Source: Leptospira broomii serovar Hurstbridge str. 5399 (GTDB lineage Bacteria; Spirochaetota; Leptospiria; Leptospirales; Leptospiraceae). From it: DNA of 64,000 bases. The DNA is taken from the NCBI RefSeq assembly GCF_000243715.2, contig NZ_AHMO02000007.1:376054-440053 (forward strand), read 5' to 3'. Positions within the stretch are counted from its first letter, which is position 1; each line of letters starts with the position of its first letter. The notes below the pieces were generated by a model. It had not been told where the DNA came from. It saw only the letters and a list, made by a program, of their open reading frames with translations, and did not search any database. A program made the position numbers and the translations under genes. Below are positions 9,878 to 18,642 of this stretch, piece after piece.

Positions 9878-10219
9878 ATGTTAAGAGAAATGGTCGAGAT
9901 TCTCTTTGAGGGAAAAGGTTATGCAGTTCTTGTTACTGGAAACGGAAAGGAAGCCATCGAATTGTATAATGATCGGAAGAACGATGTATCCTTGATTCTG
10001 TCCGATAGGGATATCCCTGAAATATCCGGAGACCGAATGTTTTACGAGATACAGAAAATCGATTCGTCGGTTCGGGTTATTTTAGCGAGCGGGTATATAG
10101 AATTTGATAAGAAGTCGAAATTACTCAAGGATGGCGTAAAGGAAGTAATACAGAAACCGTACAAAGCAGTGGAAATACTCGAAAGAGTAAGACTGGTGTT
10201 GGACGGGCAGATCTCTTGA
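9878..10219 (+). CDS. Response-regulator receiver domain, detached from the kinase by a frame change
   Basis: The 113 residues from this ATG carry most of a CheY-like receiver: phosphoacceptor region SLILSDRDIPEISG, the threonine/serine position in VILASGY and the conserved lysine in VIQKPYK. The ATG start omits the first beta strand and its acidic pair. That strand is present just upstream in the same frame (TILVIEDKK, from 9851), directly after a GKE linker, and runs on without a stop towards the kinase gene. The frame differs from the kinase by -1. So this is either the 3' half of a hybrid kinase split by an indel near 9800-9850, a sequencing error, or a translationally recoded fusion. Confidence 0.7.
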   Translation: MLREMVEILFEGKGYAVLVTGNGKEAIELYNDRKNDVSLILSDRDIPEISGDRMFYEIQKIDSSVRVILASGYIEFDKKSKLLKDGVKEVIQKPYKAVEILERVRLVLDGQIS

Positions 10220-10337
10220 TTTCAAAAAGAAGATCGTAAATTCCTTTCAATCTCGGTTTTAGCGGTCGATGGTATTAAGGGAATTCTCCTACGGTTTTAT
10301 CGAATGCTAAAGACCGAAAATCCAAGGATTTTTAAGT

Positions 10338-10760
10338 ATGAGTGATATTTCCGAAGTCCGGCATTTAAGTATTTCCGTAAATTTACCCAAACAAATCGTG
10401 TATGATTTCTTATCCGAGCCCCGTAATTTCCCGGAATGGGCATCGGGCCTATGCAAGTCTATTTCTCCGGGAGGTGAGGGAGAATGGCTGATCGAAGCAC
10501 CCGAGGGGAATTTGCGGGCTCGATTTACGGATAGAAATATTCACGGTGTACTCGATCATTATGTGATTCTTGAATCGGGAAATGAAATATATATTCCGAT
10601 GCGTTTGATTTCGAACGGATCCGGGTGCGAGCTTATTTTAACTTTGTTTCGTCTCGCAGATATGACACCGGAAAAATTTAAAGAGGATCAGGACTGGGTT
10701 TTGAAAGATCTTCATACCATGAGGACCTTATTGGAGAAAAAATTTTCCGAGAGAGATTGA
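10338..10760 (+). CDS. SRPBCC/START-like small protein
   Basis: The 140-residue protein has the polyketide-cyclase/SRPBCC pattern: an N-terminal strand with V-x-L-P-K-Q-x-V-Y-D-F-L-S-E-P-x-N-F-P-E-W, a central beta region and a long C-terminal helix (LKDLHTMRTLLEKKF). Such proteins form a deep cavity and bind hydrophobic ligands; no catalytic role can be read from the sequence. It lies 118 bases after the receiver fragment and may be separately expressed. Confidence 0.75.
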   Translation: MSDISEVRHLSISVNLPKQIVYDFLSEPRNFPEWASGLCKSISPGGEGEWLIEAPEGNLRARFTDRNIHGVLDHYVILESGNEIYIPMRLISNGSGCELILTLFRLADMTPEKFKEDQDWVLKDLHTMRTLLEKKFSERD

Positions 10761-11231
10761 CGACCTATCTTTATCCGATTGTTATATACTAAATTTATTA
10801 TACGATACTTTCGATTCGAGTGGAAAAACTTGAAAGACCGCTTTTGCCGATAGCATTCGTTAACCGGCCGAATTTTAGGTTTCGAACCGCCAGGGATACG
10901 TAGGGCGATAGTCCCGAGCAAGGTGTCGGGAATATTTGCTTTAATATATCTATTTTGCGAGGGATGAGTCGCTATGCGACGAACCCGAAGGAGCCCGGCC
11001 CGAACGTAGGGAGGGGGCGGCCAAGCTTGCGTTCGAAAACATTAGAAGTCGTGATTCGAAAGAGGCGCAGATGTGTCGGAATTCCGTCTTTTTGGTTGAT
11101 TGTTGCGGATTGTTTCGCGTCTTAACGCAATACTTAAGAAAGTTGTGTGCAAGACTTTAGGGGTTTCGTCATATATCTTGAAACTAAAGAAATTTATTGT
11201 TTCTACATATATAAAAACGGAAAGTTAGACT
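10761..11231. other. Intergenic interval with a GC-rich structured block
   Basis: No gene is evident in these 471 bases. Between about 10870 and 11040 the composition becomes GC-rich, unlike its surroundings, with small hairpins (GTCGC, TAT, GCGAC at 10968-10980) and a G-run region (GTAGGGAGGGGGCGGCC). The block looks like a dispersed intergenic element or structured RNA, but copy number cannot be determined from one window. Confidence 0.4.
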
Positions 11232-13034
11232 ATGAATCAGAGGGAATCCCGCAAACTACGTTGGAAAATTACGATAGGTATGGAAGTGTTAACTTCCATT
11301 TTAGCAGTTCCTCTTGCAGTCTTGTTTATTATTGCGGCGGGCGGCTACGACTTTCATAAATCCCTCGCGTTAATCATCAGTTCCTGTATTTCGCTCCTGA
11401 CTTCTTTTGTCGTGCCCGCGATTCGATTTTTCTATCTTGGCAGAATTCTCGGAGTCCTTGAGCCTGAACAATGGAGTAAGTTAAACTCGGCTGGTAAGTC
11501 CCGGACTAAAGCACGAATCCTCAACTTTCCGCTTTTGAATACGCTTTTTTACGTAATTCAATGGAGTTACGGAATAACCTCTGCTTGGCGGATTATGCAT
11601 CTCTCCTTTCAGCCGACCTTTTTCGAATCCTTACCGTTTGCCTTCCTTCCGGCTATCATTTATCCTATTCTAGGTGTGTCCCATTTCTTTTTAACCGAAT
11701 CGATTCTTTCATCGGTCCTTGAATCCGACACGTTGAGCGGCATACAGACACAACCTTCTTCCGTCCGGAAAGTTTCGATTTTCTCCCGGATATTTGCGAC
11801 TATCGTGTCAATTTCGCTATTGCCAGTCGTGATCTTCGGATATTTACTTTTCGAGGAAACTAAAGGTTGGATTAAGCTAGGGGATGTGACGACTCCTCTT
11901 GTTCTTACCATATTTTTTATGCTGATCACGGTTGCGGTTGCCTCCTATTTACTCGCGGTAAGTATTCGGAAGAATTCCGGAAATATGGTAAAAGCATTCG
12001 AAGAGATGTCAAAGGGCGACTTAACGATAGAATTGCCCATGCTCTCAACGGACGAACTGGGCAATAGCAGTAAATCATTAAACGACTTTGTAAAGCGACT
12101 TCGAATCATCGTTAAGAGCGTAATTCGAGAAGCCGAAAAACTTTCCGGTAGTTCGAAGGTTTTAGAAGAGAATACCAAGGAACTATCGAGAAAGATGCAG
12201 GAACAGGCCGCGGCCACCGAGCAAATGAGCGCCGGAGTCGAGGAGATTGCCGCGTCCGTAAGTTCGACAGCGTCTCGTGCGGACGGGCAGGCTGCAATTG
12301 CGCAAAAAGCGACGGACTCATTGGCGGAGTTGGACGGTAGGATTCGACAAGTTCACTTGGCGCTTTCGGAAACGAAAAGTGATGCGGATAAAATGAAGTT
12401 CGAGACTGCGAAAGGTGAAGAGGCGTTGCTCGGAACGAAAAAGGCCATGGCCGATATAGAAGAGAGTACTTCTAAAATGGGCGCTACGGTAAATGTTATT
12501 CACGAGATTACCGATCGGATCGGATTACTCTCTCTAAACGCCGCGATCGAGGCGGCAAGGGCAGGCGAGGCAGGAAAAGGGTTTGCTGTCGTCGCTCAAG
12601 AAATCTCTAAATTAGGAGAACAGACCCAAGAAAATGCAAAGAGAATTCGCGCCGCAATTCAAGAAGCTTTAACTGCGACAAAAAGCGGTCGTGGAGTTAT
12701 TGAATCGACTCAAACTGTCTTTCAAAAGATAGGACAAACCGTCGGAATCACTTTAGATAGAATATCTGAAGTGGCAGATTTATCGGATTCCCAACTTTCG
12801 GCAAGCGCTAATGTTAGATCGGCGTTTACCGATTTATCTCGATCTGCGGAAGAAATTAGAAATCACACGCAGGAGCAATCTCAGACATCGGCGGAATTTT
12901 CCAAAACCATCGTGTCGATATCCGAAACAACGGAACTGCTAAATAGAGTGGTGAGCGACATAGACAATCTTGCGGAAAAGCTTGCGCATCAAGCCGCAAG
13001 CTTGAAAGGTGATGTCGAGTTCTTTAAAACCTGA
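11232..13034 (+). CDS. Methyl-accepting chemotaxis protein
   Basis: The 600-residue protein has an N-terminal membrane region with about six hydrophobic segments (near residues 15-40, 45-65, 95-115, 130-150, 180-205 and 215-245), then a HAMP domain (MVKAFEEMSKGDLTIELPMLSTDELG) and a cytoplasmic signalling coiled coil. The hairpin tip DRIGLLSLNAAIEAARAGE, near residue 435, is the CheA/CheW contact region. Possible methylation helices flank it. There is no obvious periplasmic ligand domain, so sensing may occur in the membrane. A GGAAAG ribosome-binding site precedes the ATG. The SGNH hydrolase gene follows 42 bases downstream and is probably co-transcribed. Confidence 0.92.
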   Translation: MNQRESRKLRWKITIGMEVLTSILAVPLAVLFIIAAGGYDFHKSLALIISSCISLLTSFVVPAIRFFYLGRILGVLEPEQWSKLNSAGKSRTKARILNFPLLNTLFYVIQWSYGITSAWRIMHLSFQPTFFESLPFAFLPAIIYPILGVSHFFLTESILSSVLESDTLSGIQTQPSSVRKVSIFSRIFATIVSISLLPVVIFGYLLFEETKGWIKLGDVTTPLVLTIFFMLITVAVASYLLAVSIRKNSGNMVKAFEEMSKGDLTIELPMLSTDELGNSSKSLNDFVKRLRIIVKSVIREAEKLSGSSKVLEENTKELSRKMQEQAAATEQMSAGVEEIAASVSSTASRADGQAAIAQKATDSLAELDGRIRQVHLALSETKSDADKMKFETAKGEEALLGTKKAMADIEESTSKMGATVNVIHEITDRIGLLSLNAAIEAARAGEAGKGFAVVAQEISKLGEQTQENAKRIRAAIQEALTATKSGRGVIESTQTVFQKIGQTVGITLDRISEVADLSDSQLSASANVRSAFTDLSRSAEEIRNHTQEQSQTSAEFSKTIVSISETTELLNRVVSDIDNLAEKLAHQAASLKGDVEFFKT

Positions 13035-13076
13035 TTCTTTATCTATTCTTGTGCCTACGGAACTCGAAAAATCGAT

Positions 13077-13922
13077 ATGATTAAGAAAATACTGATTTCG
13101 ACCCTTGCAGTTTTTCTGATACTCCTCTGTCAGGTAGGTTATGTTTATAAACAGGCAACAGGGGTTCCCGGTAATAGTCCGGTGGCTACCTTAGAAGTCC
13201 CTAAAGATCCCGGGAAGCGAATCGTCGTATGCATGGGTGATAGCATTACGCATGGAAGAGTTAGCTACGATTATGTAAACGGACTTGCTTCCGATACGGA
13301 TCTCGAAAAATTTTCATTCGTTAACGCCGGAATCAATAGTCGTCTTGCGTATAATTTGTTGCAGAAAGCCGACGAAGTTATCGCGCTTAAGCCGGATTTT
13401 ATTACGATCTTAATCGGCACTAACGACGTAAAGGCTTCGCTTAGTGCAGAGGAATCCGAACGCTACATTAAGCTTTGGCGGTTATCCGAATCGCCTTCTA
13501 AGAAACTCTTCGTTAACAGCTTGCGTAAGCTTATTATGAGATTACGAAGCGAGACGAATGCGAAGATAGCTTTGGTCTCTCTTCCTCCGTTGGGAGAAGT
13601 TTTGCTGAGTAAACCTTATCTTCGTTCCACGGAATATAGTGATGAAATTCGAAAAATTGCGGAAGCAGAACGAATCCTCTATCTTCCTTTACACGAAGAA
13701 ATGGATGCAGTTTTAAGAAGTAAGGGGCAAAGTAATATTCCGGAATATAGGATGGATTTGCCAGCGATGTACGTTGCCATTTTTCTGCATTATGCAATGT
13801 TTCAGGACTGGAATTCCATTTCGGATATGCGTAATCTGCACTTCTTAACGGATAATATTCACTTAAATCAAAGGGGAGGCGATATCGTCCAAAAGCTCAT
13901 CAAGAAATTTTTACTCGAATAA
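13077..13922 (+). CDS. SGNH/GDSL-family hydrolase, membrane-anchored or exported
   Basis: The 281-residue protein has an N-terminal hydrophobic segment (residues 4-24), then SGNH blocks in order: GDSITHG with the nucleophile Ser56, the glycine region NAGINSRLA, the asparagine block GTNDV, and the C-terminal DNIHLN with Asp259 and His262. This supports an active esterase/lipase or acylhydrolase acting outside the inner membrane. An extra helical segment before the last block (FLHYAMFQDWNSISDMRNLHF) is unusual. It follows an MCP gene closely, but no functional link is known. Confidence 0.88.
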   Translation: MIKKILISTLAVFLILLCQVGYVYKQATGVPGNSPVATLEVPKDPGKRIVVCMGDSITHGRVSYDYVNGLASDTDLEKFSFVNAGINSRLAYNLLQKADEVIALKPDFITILIGTNDVKASLSAEESERYIKLWRLSESPSKKLFVNSLRKLIMRLRSETNAKIALVSLPPLGEVLLSKPYLRSTEYSDEIRKIAEAERILYLPLHEEMDAVLRSKGQSNIPEYRMDLPAMYVAIFLHYAMFQDWNSISDMRNLHFLTDNIHLNQRGGDIVQKLIKKFLLE

Positions 13923-13945
13923 AATTTTGGACCCGTCGTCGCGAA

Positions 13946-14602
13946 TTACTTTGCCGATTTAGTAAGAGCCTCCAGAAAATCGTCAGACGATATAATTTCG
14001 GCTTGTCTGGGGAAAACTTTTTCCATCAGCACTTGGTGAGTCTCGGGATCTTTGTCCGCACAGAGGTCTTTCAGTACGATACTCTTATAATCCGCGTCCG
14101 AAGCATGGCGTAACGTGGAGAGAACGACTCCGCTAGTAGCCACGCCGAACATAACGATAGTATTGATTTCGTTTGCCCGTAAGATCATATCCAAGTCTGT
14201 ACCTAAAAAAGCGCCCACCCGGTGTTTCGTAATTACGATATCTTCAGGTTTTGGCGAAACCGAAGGATGAATTCCCAGCAATTTCGGATCCTGCCCAAAT
14301 CCGCCGGATTTTTTGATGGAGTTAAACATCAGATTATTCGGACTGATTTCGGGAAATCCGGAACGAAAGCCGACAACGATATAAATAACCGGGAGCCCGA
14401 ATTTTCTGGCTTCGGAAAGGACCTTGTCGGCCTTCAGTAGGACCCCTTCTGAAGTCTTCAGATATCCACCGCTGATAATCGCATTTTGATAATCCATAAT
14501 TAACACGGCAGTTTTTCGAACATCAAATGTCGGTTTTTTATCCGCAAAGACGAACGATGGAAAAGAAATGAGAAACAGGGAAGTTAGTAAGATTCGATTC
14601 AT
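13946..14602 (-). CDS. Isochorismatase-family hydrolase, exported, lacking the usual cysteine
   Basis: The 218-residue protein begins with a signal peptide (MNRILLTSLFLISFPSFVFA, cleavage probably after FA). The isochorismatase fold is recognised by AVLIMDYQNAII with the first catalytic aspartate and VITKHRVGAF with the catalytic lysine. The motif that usually carries the nucleophilic cysteine reads GVATSGVVLST, with valine at the cysteine position. A cysteine-free active site is known in true isochorismatases such as PhzD, so loss of activity is not implied, but amidase-type chemistry is unlikely. A periplasmic location is unusual for the family. Confidence 0.82.
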   Translation of the reverse strand: MNRILLTSLFLISFPSFVFADKKPTFDVRKTAVLIMDYQNAIISGGYLKTSEGVLLKADKVLSEARKFGLPVIYIVVGFRSGFPEISPNNLMFNSIKKSGGFGQDPKLLGIHPSVSPKPEDIVITKHRVGAFLGTDLDMILRANEINTIVMFGVATSGVVLSTLRHASDADYKSIVLKDLCADKDPETHQVLMEKVFPRQAEIISSDDFLEALTKSAK

Positions 14603-15045
14603 AAACGAAGGTTAGCGGCTTTCCCGTTTTCGTCACTCATTTTGAATTCGTAGTCATTCAAGATTCGGATAGATTCGTTCAACCGTTTATTTGAACTTAT
14701 AATCTTGCCTATAAAGCGTTTCCTTTTTTCCGATTTTTTAAGTGTTAATTGAGACTTCGGTCCGTTCAAAGGTTCGGTAAAAGGTCTCTTATTAATTGCG
14801 GACTTCGGTCGCATATAGCTAGTTTTTAACTGAAGTTGTGAGTTTTGACGGAGAAATTTGCTTCGACCGTACTGATATTATAATGCTATTTTTGGAAAAG
14901 GAAGATTAATTAGGATTCTAACGCCGGTCACATTAGAATTCGTAAAGGGAGTTTGAGCGTTGCGCTCGAGAGGTCTCAAATTTATTGAATTTTGGTAGAG
15001 TGAGCGGGTAAAGTCGCTGCGAATCTTATCTATCGATTCTGGTTC

Positions 15046-15210
15046 CTAATAAGAACTATCGAAGTTACTTTCTAAAATTTCTCCGAGGCATTCCGAATCG
15101 TAAAAAGATTCATTAGAATAGACGAATGGATGATCCTGCGTTTTGGGAAGATACAACTCGGATTGTTCGGTATTGGAAAGGATTACTTCGGATTCTCTTT
15201 TCGTGTTCAC
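15046..15210 (-). CDS. Small acidic protein, 54 residues, unrecognised
   Basis: A GTG start at 15210 is preceded by AGGTGAT at close spacing, giving a 54-residue hydrophilic protein (start MNTKRESEV, end SNFDSSY) rich in Ser, Glu and Asn, with one cysteine. It is the only convincing frame in an otherwise gene-free kilobase. No family is recognised. Support rests only on the ribosome-binding site and protein-like composition, so expression is uncertain. Confidence 0.4.
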   Translation of the reverse strand: MNTKRESEVILSNTEQSELYLPKTQDHPFVYSNESFYDSECLGEILESNFDSSY

Positions 15211-15395
15211 ACATCACCTCTCATTTTATAGTAGCGAATTTTTAGACGATTTATTCTACACCGATCTTAAATATTCCGTTTCACTAATTTATATTTTCCG
15301 ATAAAATTATTACGTAAATGGCAAATCCGGCCGTTTGCTATATGCGACTTTAGTCCGAAGGGAGTAATGATTAAGGGTTGCTGTCAGTTTTTGAA

Positions 15396-15616
15396 GGCCC
15401 CACCCGTACTGGGTGGGGGCCGGTGCGGTGGTACCCACGTAGGGCTTGCGATTTCGCGAATATCACTTCTTCTTGTTTTTGGAAAGTACTTTTTATTGGT
15501 GATTCTATGTAGGAGGTCCTACATTAAGTTTAATAGTAAGTATAGTTGACAGTTCGGATAAACTGTGCTAAAAATTTTTCGTTCAGAAAAACCGCCGCCA
15601 TCCCCCACCCAGGAAG
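15396..15616. repeat. GC-rich inverted-repeat block with embedded palindrome
   Basis: Two GC-rich stretches, CCCCACCCGTACTGGGTGGG (near 15399-15418) and CCCCCACCCAGGAAGGGTGGG in outline (near 15602-15622), each fold as hairpins and bracket an AT-rich core. Inside the core is a perfect 16-base palindrome, TGTAGGA-GG-TCCTACA (15508-15523). The arrangement resembles a small non-autonomous or remnant element, but no target duplication was identified. Confidence 0.45.
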
Positions 15617-15634
15617 GGTGGGCCGCGAAAAAAT

Positions 15635-16321
15635 CTAATCCGATTTTAATCCTTTATGCAATAACCGAACCATCTCTCGGATTGTAGCTTTGATTTCGGG
15701 TTCGGGAACTTTGTACACGATTTGCCCCATAAAGCCTAAAGCAAACGTAAGTGAGGAAATCCCAAATGCAACGGACTTTAGATCCACTTTAGAATCGATT
15801 TCGCCGGCTTTTTTAAATTTCTCTAATTCTCGAACCATTTCAGGAATGGCTTTTTCATAAATCTTCGTCTGTATAATTTTACTTACGTTGGCATCTAAGA
15901 TGATTCTGCTTACTGCCACTTTCATGAAGTCGGAATAATTTTTAAATTCGGAACATCGCTCCAAAATCGAATCGAGCAAGGCTTCCTCTAAATGAGTATA
16001 GTCCTTGGCAGCGGGAGCCTTTTTGAGAAAAGCGTCTCCATTTTCGTCCAGTTCTTCCGCTCTCGTGAGAATCGCTTCTAAAAGACCCTGCTTCCCGCCG
16101 AAGTAACGCATTATGAGGGCTTCATTTGCACCTGCTAATCCGGCAATATCTTTCGTCGTGGCCGCATCGTACCCTTTTTGAGCGAAAACCTGAATCGCAG
16201 CTTTCATCAACGCTTTCTCCGTTCCGATACGGTCCCTTTTCTTAGGGAACGATTTTGCTAAGGACGAAGAAGAGGATTTTCGAGTATCTTTTTTGATCTT
16301 CTTTTTTACAGGTTTTGTCAT
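15635..16321 (-). CDS. TetR family transcriptional regulator
   Basis: The 228-residue protein has a lysine/serine-rich N-terminal tail (residues 1-30), then a TetR helix-turn-helix ([49 protein letters not shown], about residues 37-85), with the signature YFGGKQGLL. The C-terminal ligand domain is helical and its ligand is unknown. It is divergent from an ArnT-like membrane glycosyltransferase, and a 20-bp imperfectly spaced palindrome lies between them, so it probably regulates that gene. Confidence 0.9.
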   Translation of the reverse strand: MTKPVKKKIKKDTRKSSSSSLAKSFPKKRDRIGTEKALMKAAIQVFAQKGYDAATTKDIAGLAGANEALIMRYFGGKQGLLEAILTRAEELDENGDAFLKKAPAAKDYTHLEEALLDSILERCSEFKNYSDFMKVAVSRIILDANVSKIIQTKIYEKAIPEMVRELEKFKKAGEIDSKVDLKSVAFGISSLTFALGFMGQIVYKVPEPEIKATIREMVRLLHKGLKSD

Positions 16322-16435
16322 TTAACCGTCCACAGGAAATGTATCCCGACCGTTGACTAATCAGCCAAGCGGATTTTTCGTTTTGCTAAACTTTTCGCGC
16401 TTGCTCGGCATTCCGATCCTTCGGAAGAATGTAAA

Positions 16436-16455
16436 ATGTAAGTAAGTAATTACAT
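16436..16455. promoter_or_regulatory. Operator candidate for the adjacent TetR regulator
   Basis: ATGTAA, GTAAGTAA, TTACAT form a 20-base palindrome between the divergent TetR and ArnT-like genes. Its position, ending nine bases before the ATG at 16464, would overlap the ribosome-binding site if that start were used. This favours the downstream start at 16581. Confidence 0.45.
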
Positions 16456-16580
16456 AGTAGATAATGAACACGCTTGAATTACAAACGAAATCTGCTCAAT
16501 ATTCTAAAGAAAATAAACCGTCTCGTCAGAACGCCGAAAATAATGCTTTTTTGGCGTCCTGGATTAGGAAAGGGGACACA

Positions 16581-18230
16581 ATGTATATAGCTCTTCTCTT
16601 ATTACTCGGACTAGGCGTATTATTGCCTGGCCTGGGTAGTTATCAAATTCTTACCCAAGGCGACGAAGAGATGCACATTGCGACGATTCGTGAAAGTCTT
16701 TCTAGTTCCTCCTTTCTATTTCCTAAATTTGAAGGAGTGATGAATCTTTACAAACCACCAGCGCTCTTTTGGTCAGGTATTGCCGCGGATTCTATTTTTG
16801 GGACCAGCGTCTTCGCAGAAAGATTCCCGTCCTTTCTTCTTTTTTTATCTACTGCACTTTGCATATATTCCGGTCTGCGAATACTAGGTTCTCAGCCATT
16901 CTTCGCTTTTTCATTTTCAGCATCCTTCTTATTTACCTTGGGAACCTTTAAATTTTCCCGTTTGGTAATGATGGAAGCGTTTCTTGCTTTTTTCATGGCT
17001 GCCGTATCGGTTTTAGTTCTTAAATACCAAGTTTCAAGAGAACGTCGATGGCTGGTAGCCGCCGGAATTCTTACAGGGATGGCATTTTTAGTAAAAGGTC
17101 CGCTATTTCAGGTTTACGCCGGAATCGTATTGGTATCGTTTTCAAGTGTAAGGGTGTTTATTACGAACTCTTCCGGAAAATGGACCGGGTCCAAACGAAT
17201 CGGAAAGGAAGTTCAAGATAACGTAATATTTCATCTTTCGGCGCTTGTTGTGCCTACAATATGGATTTTGAGTTTGCTGTCGTATTCCGAAGCGGGACGA
17301 GAATTCTTGGCTTTCTTTTTCCTAACGGAAAATTTGGGTAAATTTTCAAGCGCTACTACGAATCAGGGGGAATGGATTCTTCTTGCCGGTTGGTTACTGT
17401 ATAGTCTACCTTTTTCGTTCTTACTACTTTTTGCAAATATTTATGCAATCGCTGCGAAAGCGAAAAATTACGCACAAGTTTTAGGGAAGACGTTCGTATG
17501 GGCCTCTCTCGCGATTCTTATGATTCATCTTACTCCGAATCGTAAGGATTTTTACTATGCTCTGCCGATATTGCCTCTGGCATTTCTCGGAGCCGGAGCC
17601 TTCTTTTCCCGGATGAATCCGGAAATCTTGAAGAAACCTCTTTCCTATAATATGGGTTTTTTAATCGGTTTTGGAGCCCTGCTTACGATCGGAAAAGTCT
17701 GCTACGAATGGATTCTCGGAACTGCCGTAATTCTGGATATATTATTCGCGATTCTTGCTATCTCCGCGTTCATTGTATTCATTCTTACGCCTAAATTCGC
17801 GAATAATATATCTATATACGCTATTTGTAATGTGGTTGTCGCAGGTATCTTGATGGCTTACGTTCAATTCTCTTTAATTCCGGCTTTAAGTCTTTCGGAT
17901 TTTCCGGAGTCGGGGCCTGTCCTACAGGCAAAGAAAGTTTGCGTAATTGCTGAGAATCCTTGGACCGCGCTTTCGTATAAAAATGCGTTGGTCGGCTCGG
18001 ATGTGGCTCATTCCGTTCCCGGTTCCGAACGAAACTGTATCGACGGCGATCGAGCCGTAATCGACTACGTTACACATTGGAAACCGAGAGACGATTATAA
18101 ACTCGTTCAATCTTGGTCGATTCGTAAAAGGGATCTCACTTGGTCCGAATTTCTCGAAAACAGTCACGGCCAAGAATTAATCTTTTATTATGAACCTATT
18201 AATATATTAAAAAATTCGGAGGCAAGATGA
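16581..18230 (+). CDS. ArnT/PMT-like membrane glycosyltransferase (GT-C fold)
   Basis: The protein has many hydrophobic helices and GT-C signatures near the N-terminus: a GDEEMH motif in the first extracytoplasmic loop (catalytic Asp/Glu of PMT/ArnT) and NLYKPPALFW, the typical K-P-P motif. Such enzymes transfer sugars from polyprenyl-phosphate donors to lipid A or proteins on the periplasmic face. Acceptor and donor here are unknown. I placed the start at 16581 because AGGAAAGGGG precedes it and the first membrane helix follows at once; an in-frame ATG at 16464 would add 39 polar residues with no ribosome-binding site. A small Cys-rich gene overlaps its 3' end by four bases, indicating translational coupling. 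Confidence 0.87.
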   Translation: MYIALLLLLGLGVLLPGLGSYQILTQGDEEMHIATIRESLSSSSFLFPKFEGVMNLYKPPALFWSGIAADSIFGTSVFAERFPSFLLFLSTALCIYSGLRILGSQPFFAFSFSASFLFTLGTFKFSRLVMMEAFLAFFMAAVSVLVLKYQVSRERRWLVAAGILTGMAFLVKGPLFQVYAGIVLVSFSSVRVFITNSSGKWTGSKRIGKEVQDNVIFHLSALVVPTIWILSLLSYSEAGREFLAFFFLTENLGKFSSATTNQGEWILLAGWLLYSLPFSFLLLFANIYAIAAKAKNYAQVLGKTFVWASLAILMIHLTPNRKDFYYALPILPLAFLGAGAFFSRMNPEILKKPLSYNMGFLIGFGALLTIGKVCYEWILGTAVILDILFAILAISAFIVFILTPKFANNISIYAICNVVVAGILMAYVQFSLIPALSLSDFPESGPVLQAKKVCVIAENPWTALSYKNALVGSDVAHSVPGSERNCIDGDRAVIDYVTHWKPRDDYKLVQSWSIRKRDLTWSEFLENSHGQELIFYYEPINILKNSEAR

Positions 18231-18577
18231 CTTCTCCCTGGCTTGTAAAAGTCTTCCGCTATCTTCCCATTCTACTGCTTGGAATTGCTGTAGGGGGATT
18301 CGTAGCCGTAAAATATGCAAAACTGCCGGGTTCTATCACCAAAGGAGATTGGGAAGGCAAGGAAATCTGCATCGAATATTGCGATTCCCTAACTAAGTGT
18401 ACGAAAGAATCGATACCTCAAGCTTCGGAAGACCAATTGTATAAGATGGAGAATTCTTGCTTGAGAGGTTGCAGAAAACATTTCGATAAAATGCAGGTCT
18501 GCTTGATTCCTGAAAAGATGTCTTCCTGCACCCATTTAACGTCCTGTCTATTTCAGGAAATGAAGAAGTACTATTAG
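18227..18577 (+). CDS. Small exported cysteine-rich protein, unrecognised
   Basis: The 116-residue protein has one N-terminal hydrophobic helix (about residues 9-29), then an extracytoplasmic domain with eight cysteines in a C-x3-C-x6-C ... C-x3-C-x8-C ... C-x6-C spacing that suggests four disulfides, likely helical-hairpin in type. It overlaps the glycosyltransferase stop by four bases (ATGA), so the two are probably made together and it may be an accessory subunit. No family is recognised. A strong terminator follows. Confidence 0.7.
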   Translation: MTSPWLVKVFRYLPILLLGIAVGGFVAVKYAKLPGSITKGDWEGKEICIEYCDSLTKCTKESIPQASEDQLYKMENSCLRGCRKHFDKMQVCLIPEKMSSCTHLTSCLFQEMKKYY

Positions 18578-18597
18578 AAATAACTTTTTGGTATGGG

Positions 18598-18642
18598 AAC
18601 CGATTCTGGAGAATTATCCCTTCCAGAATCGGTTTACTTTTT
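18598..18642 (+). terminator. Rho-independent terminator
   Basis: A perfect 13-bp stem (18598-18610 with 18622-18634, arms AACCGATTCTGGA and TCCAGAATCGGTT) with an 11-base loop is followed by TACTTTTTT on the plus strand. It ends the ArnT-like/Cys-rich transcript. The right arm overlaps the last codons of the convergent transglycosylase gene. Confidence 0.85.

Larger units (their letters stand above)
14603..15634. other. Long intergenic region with one small frame and GC-rich repeats
   Basis: About 1 kb between two minus-strand genes. Apart from the 54-codon frame at 15046-15210 it holds GC-rich repeat-like blocks at its right end. A 71-codon minus-strand frame at 14599-14814 has no start signal and looks like chance. 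Confidence 0.4.

Noticed and set aside
14599..14814. 71-codon minus-strand frame
   Set aside because: No ribosome-binding site; overlaps the start of the isochorismatase-like gene.
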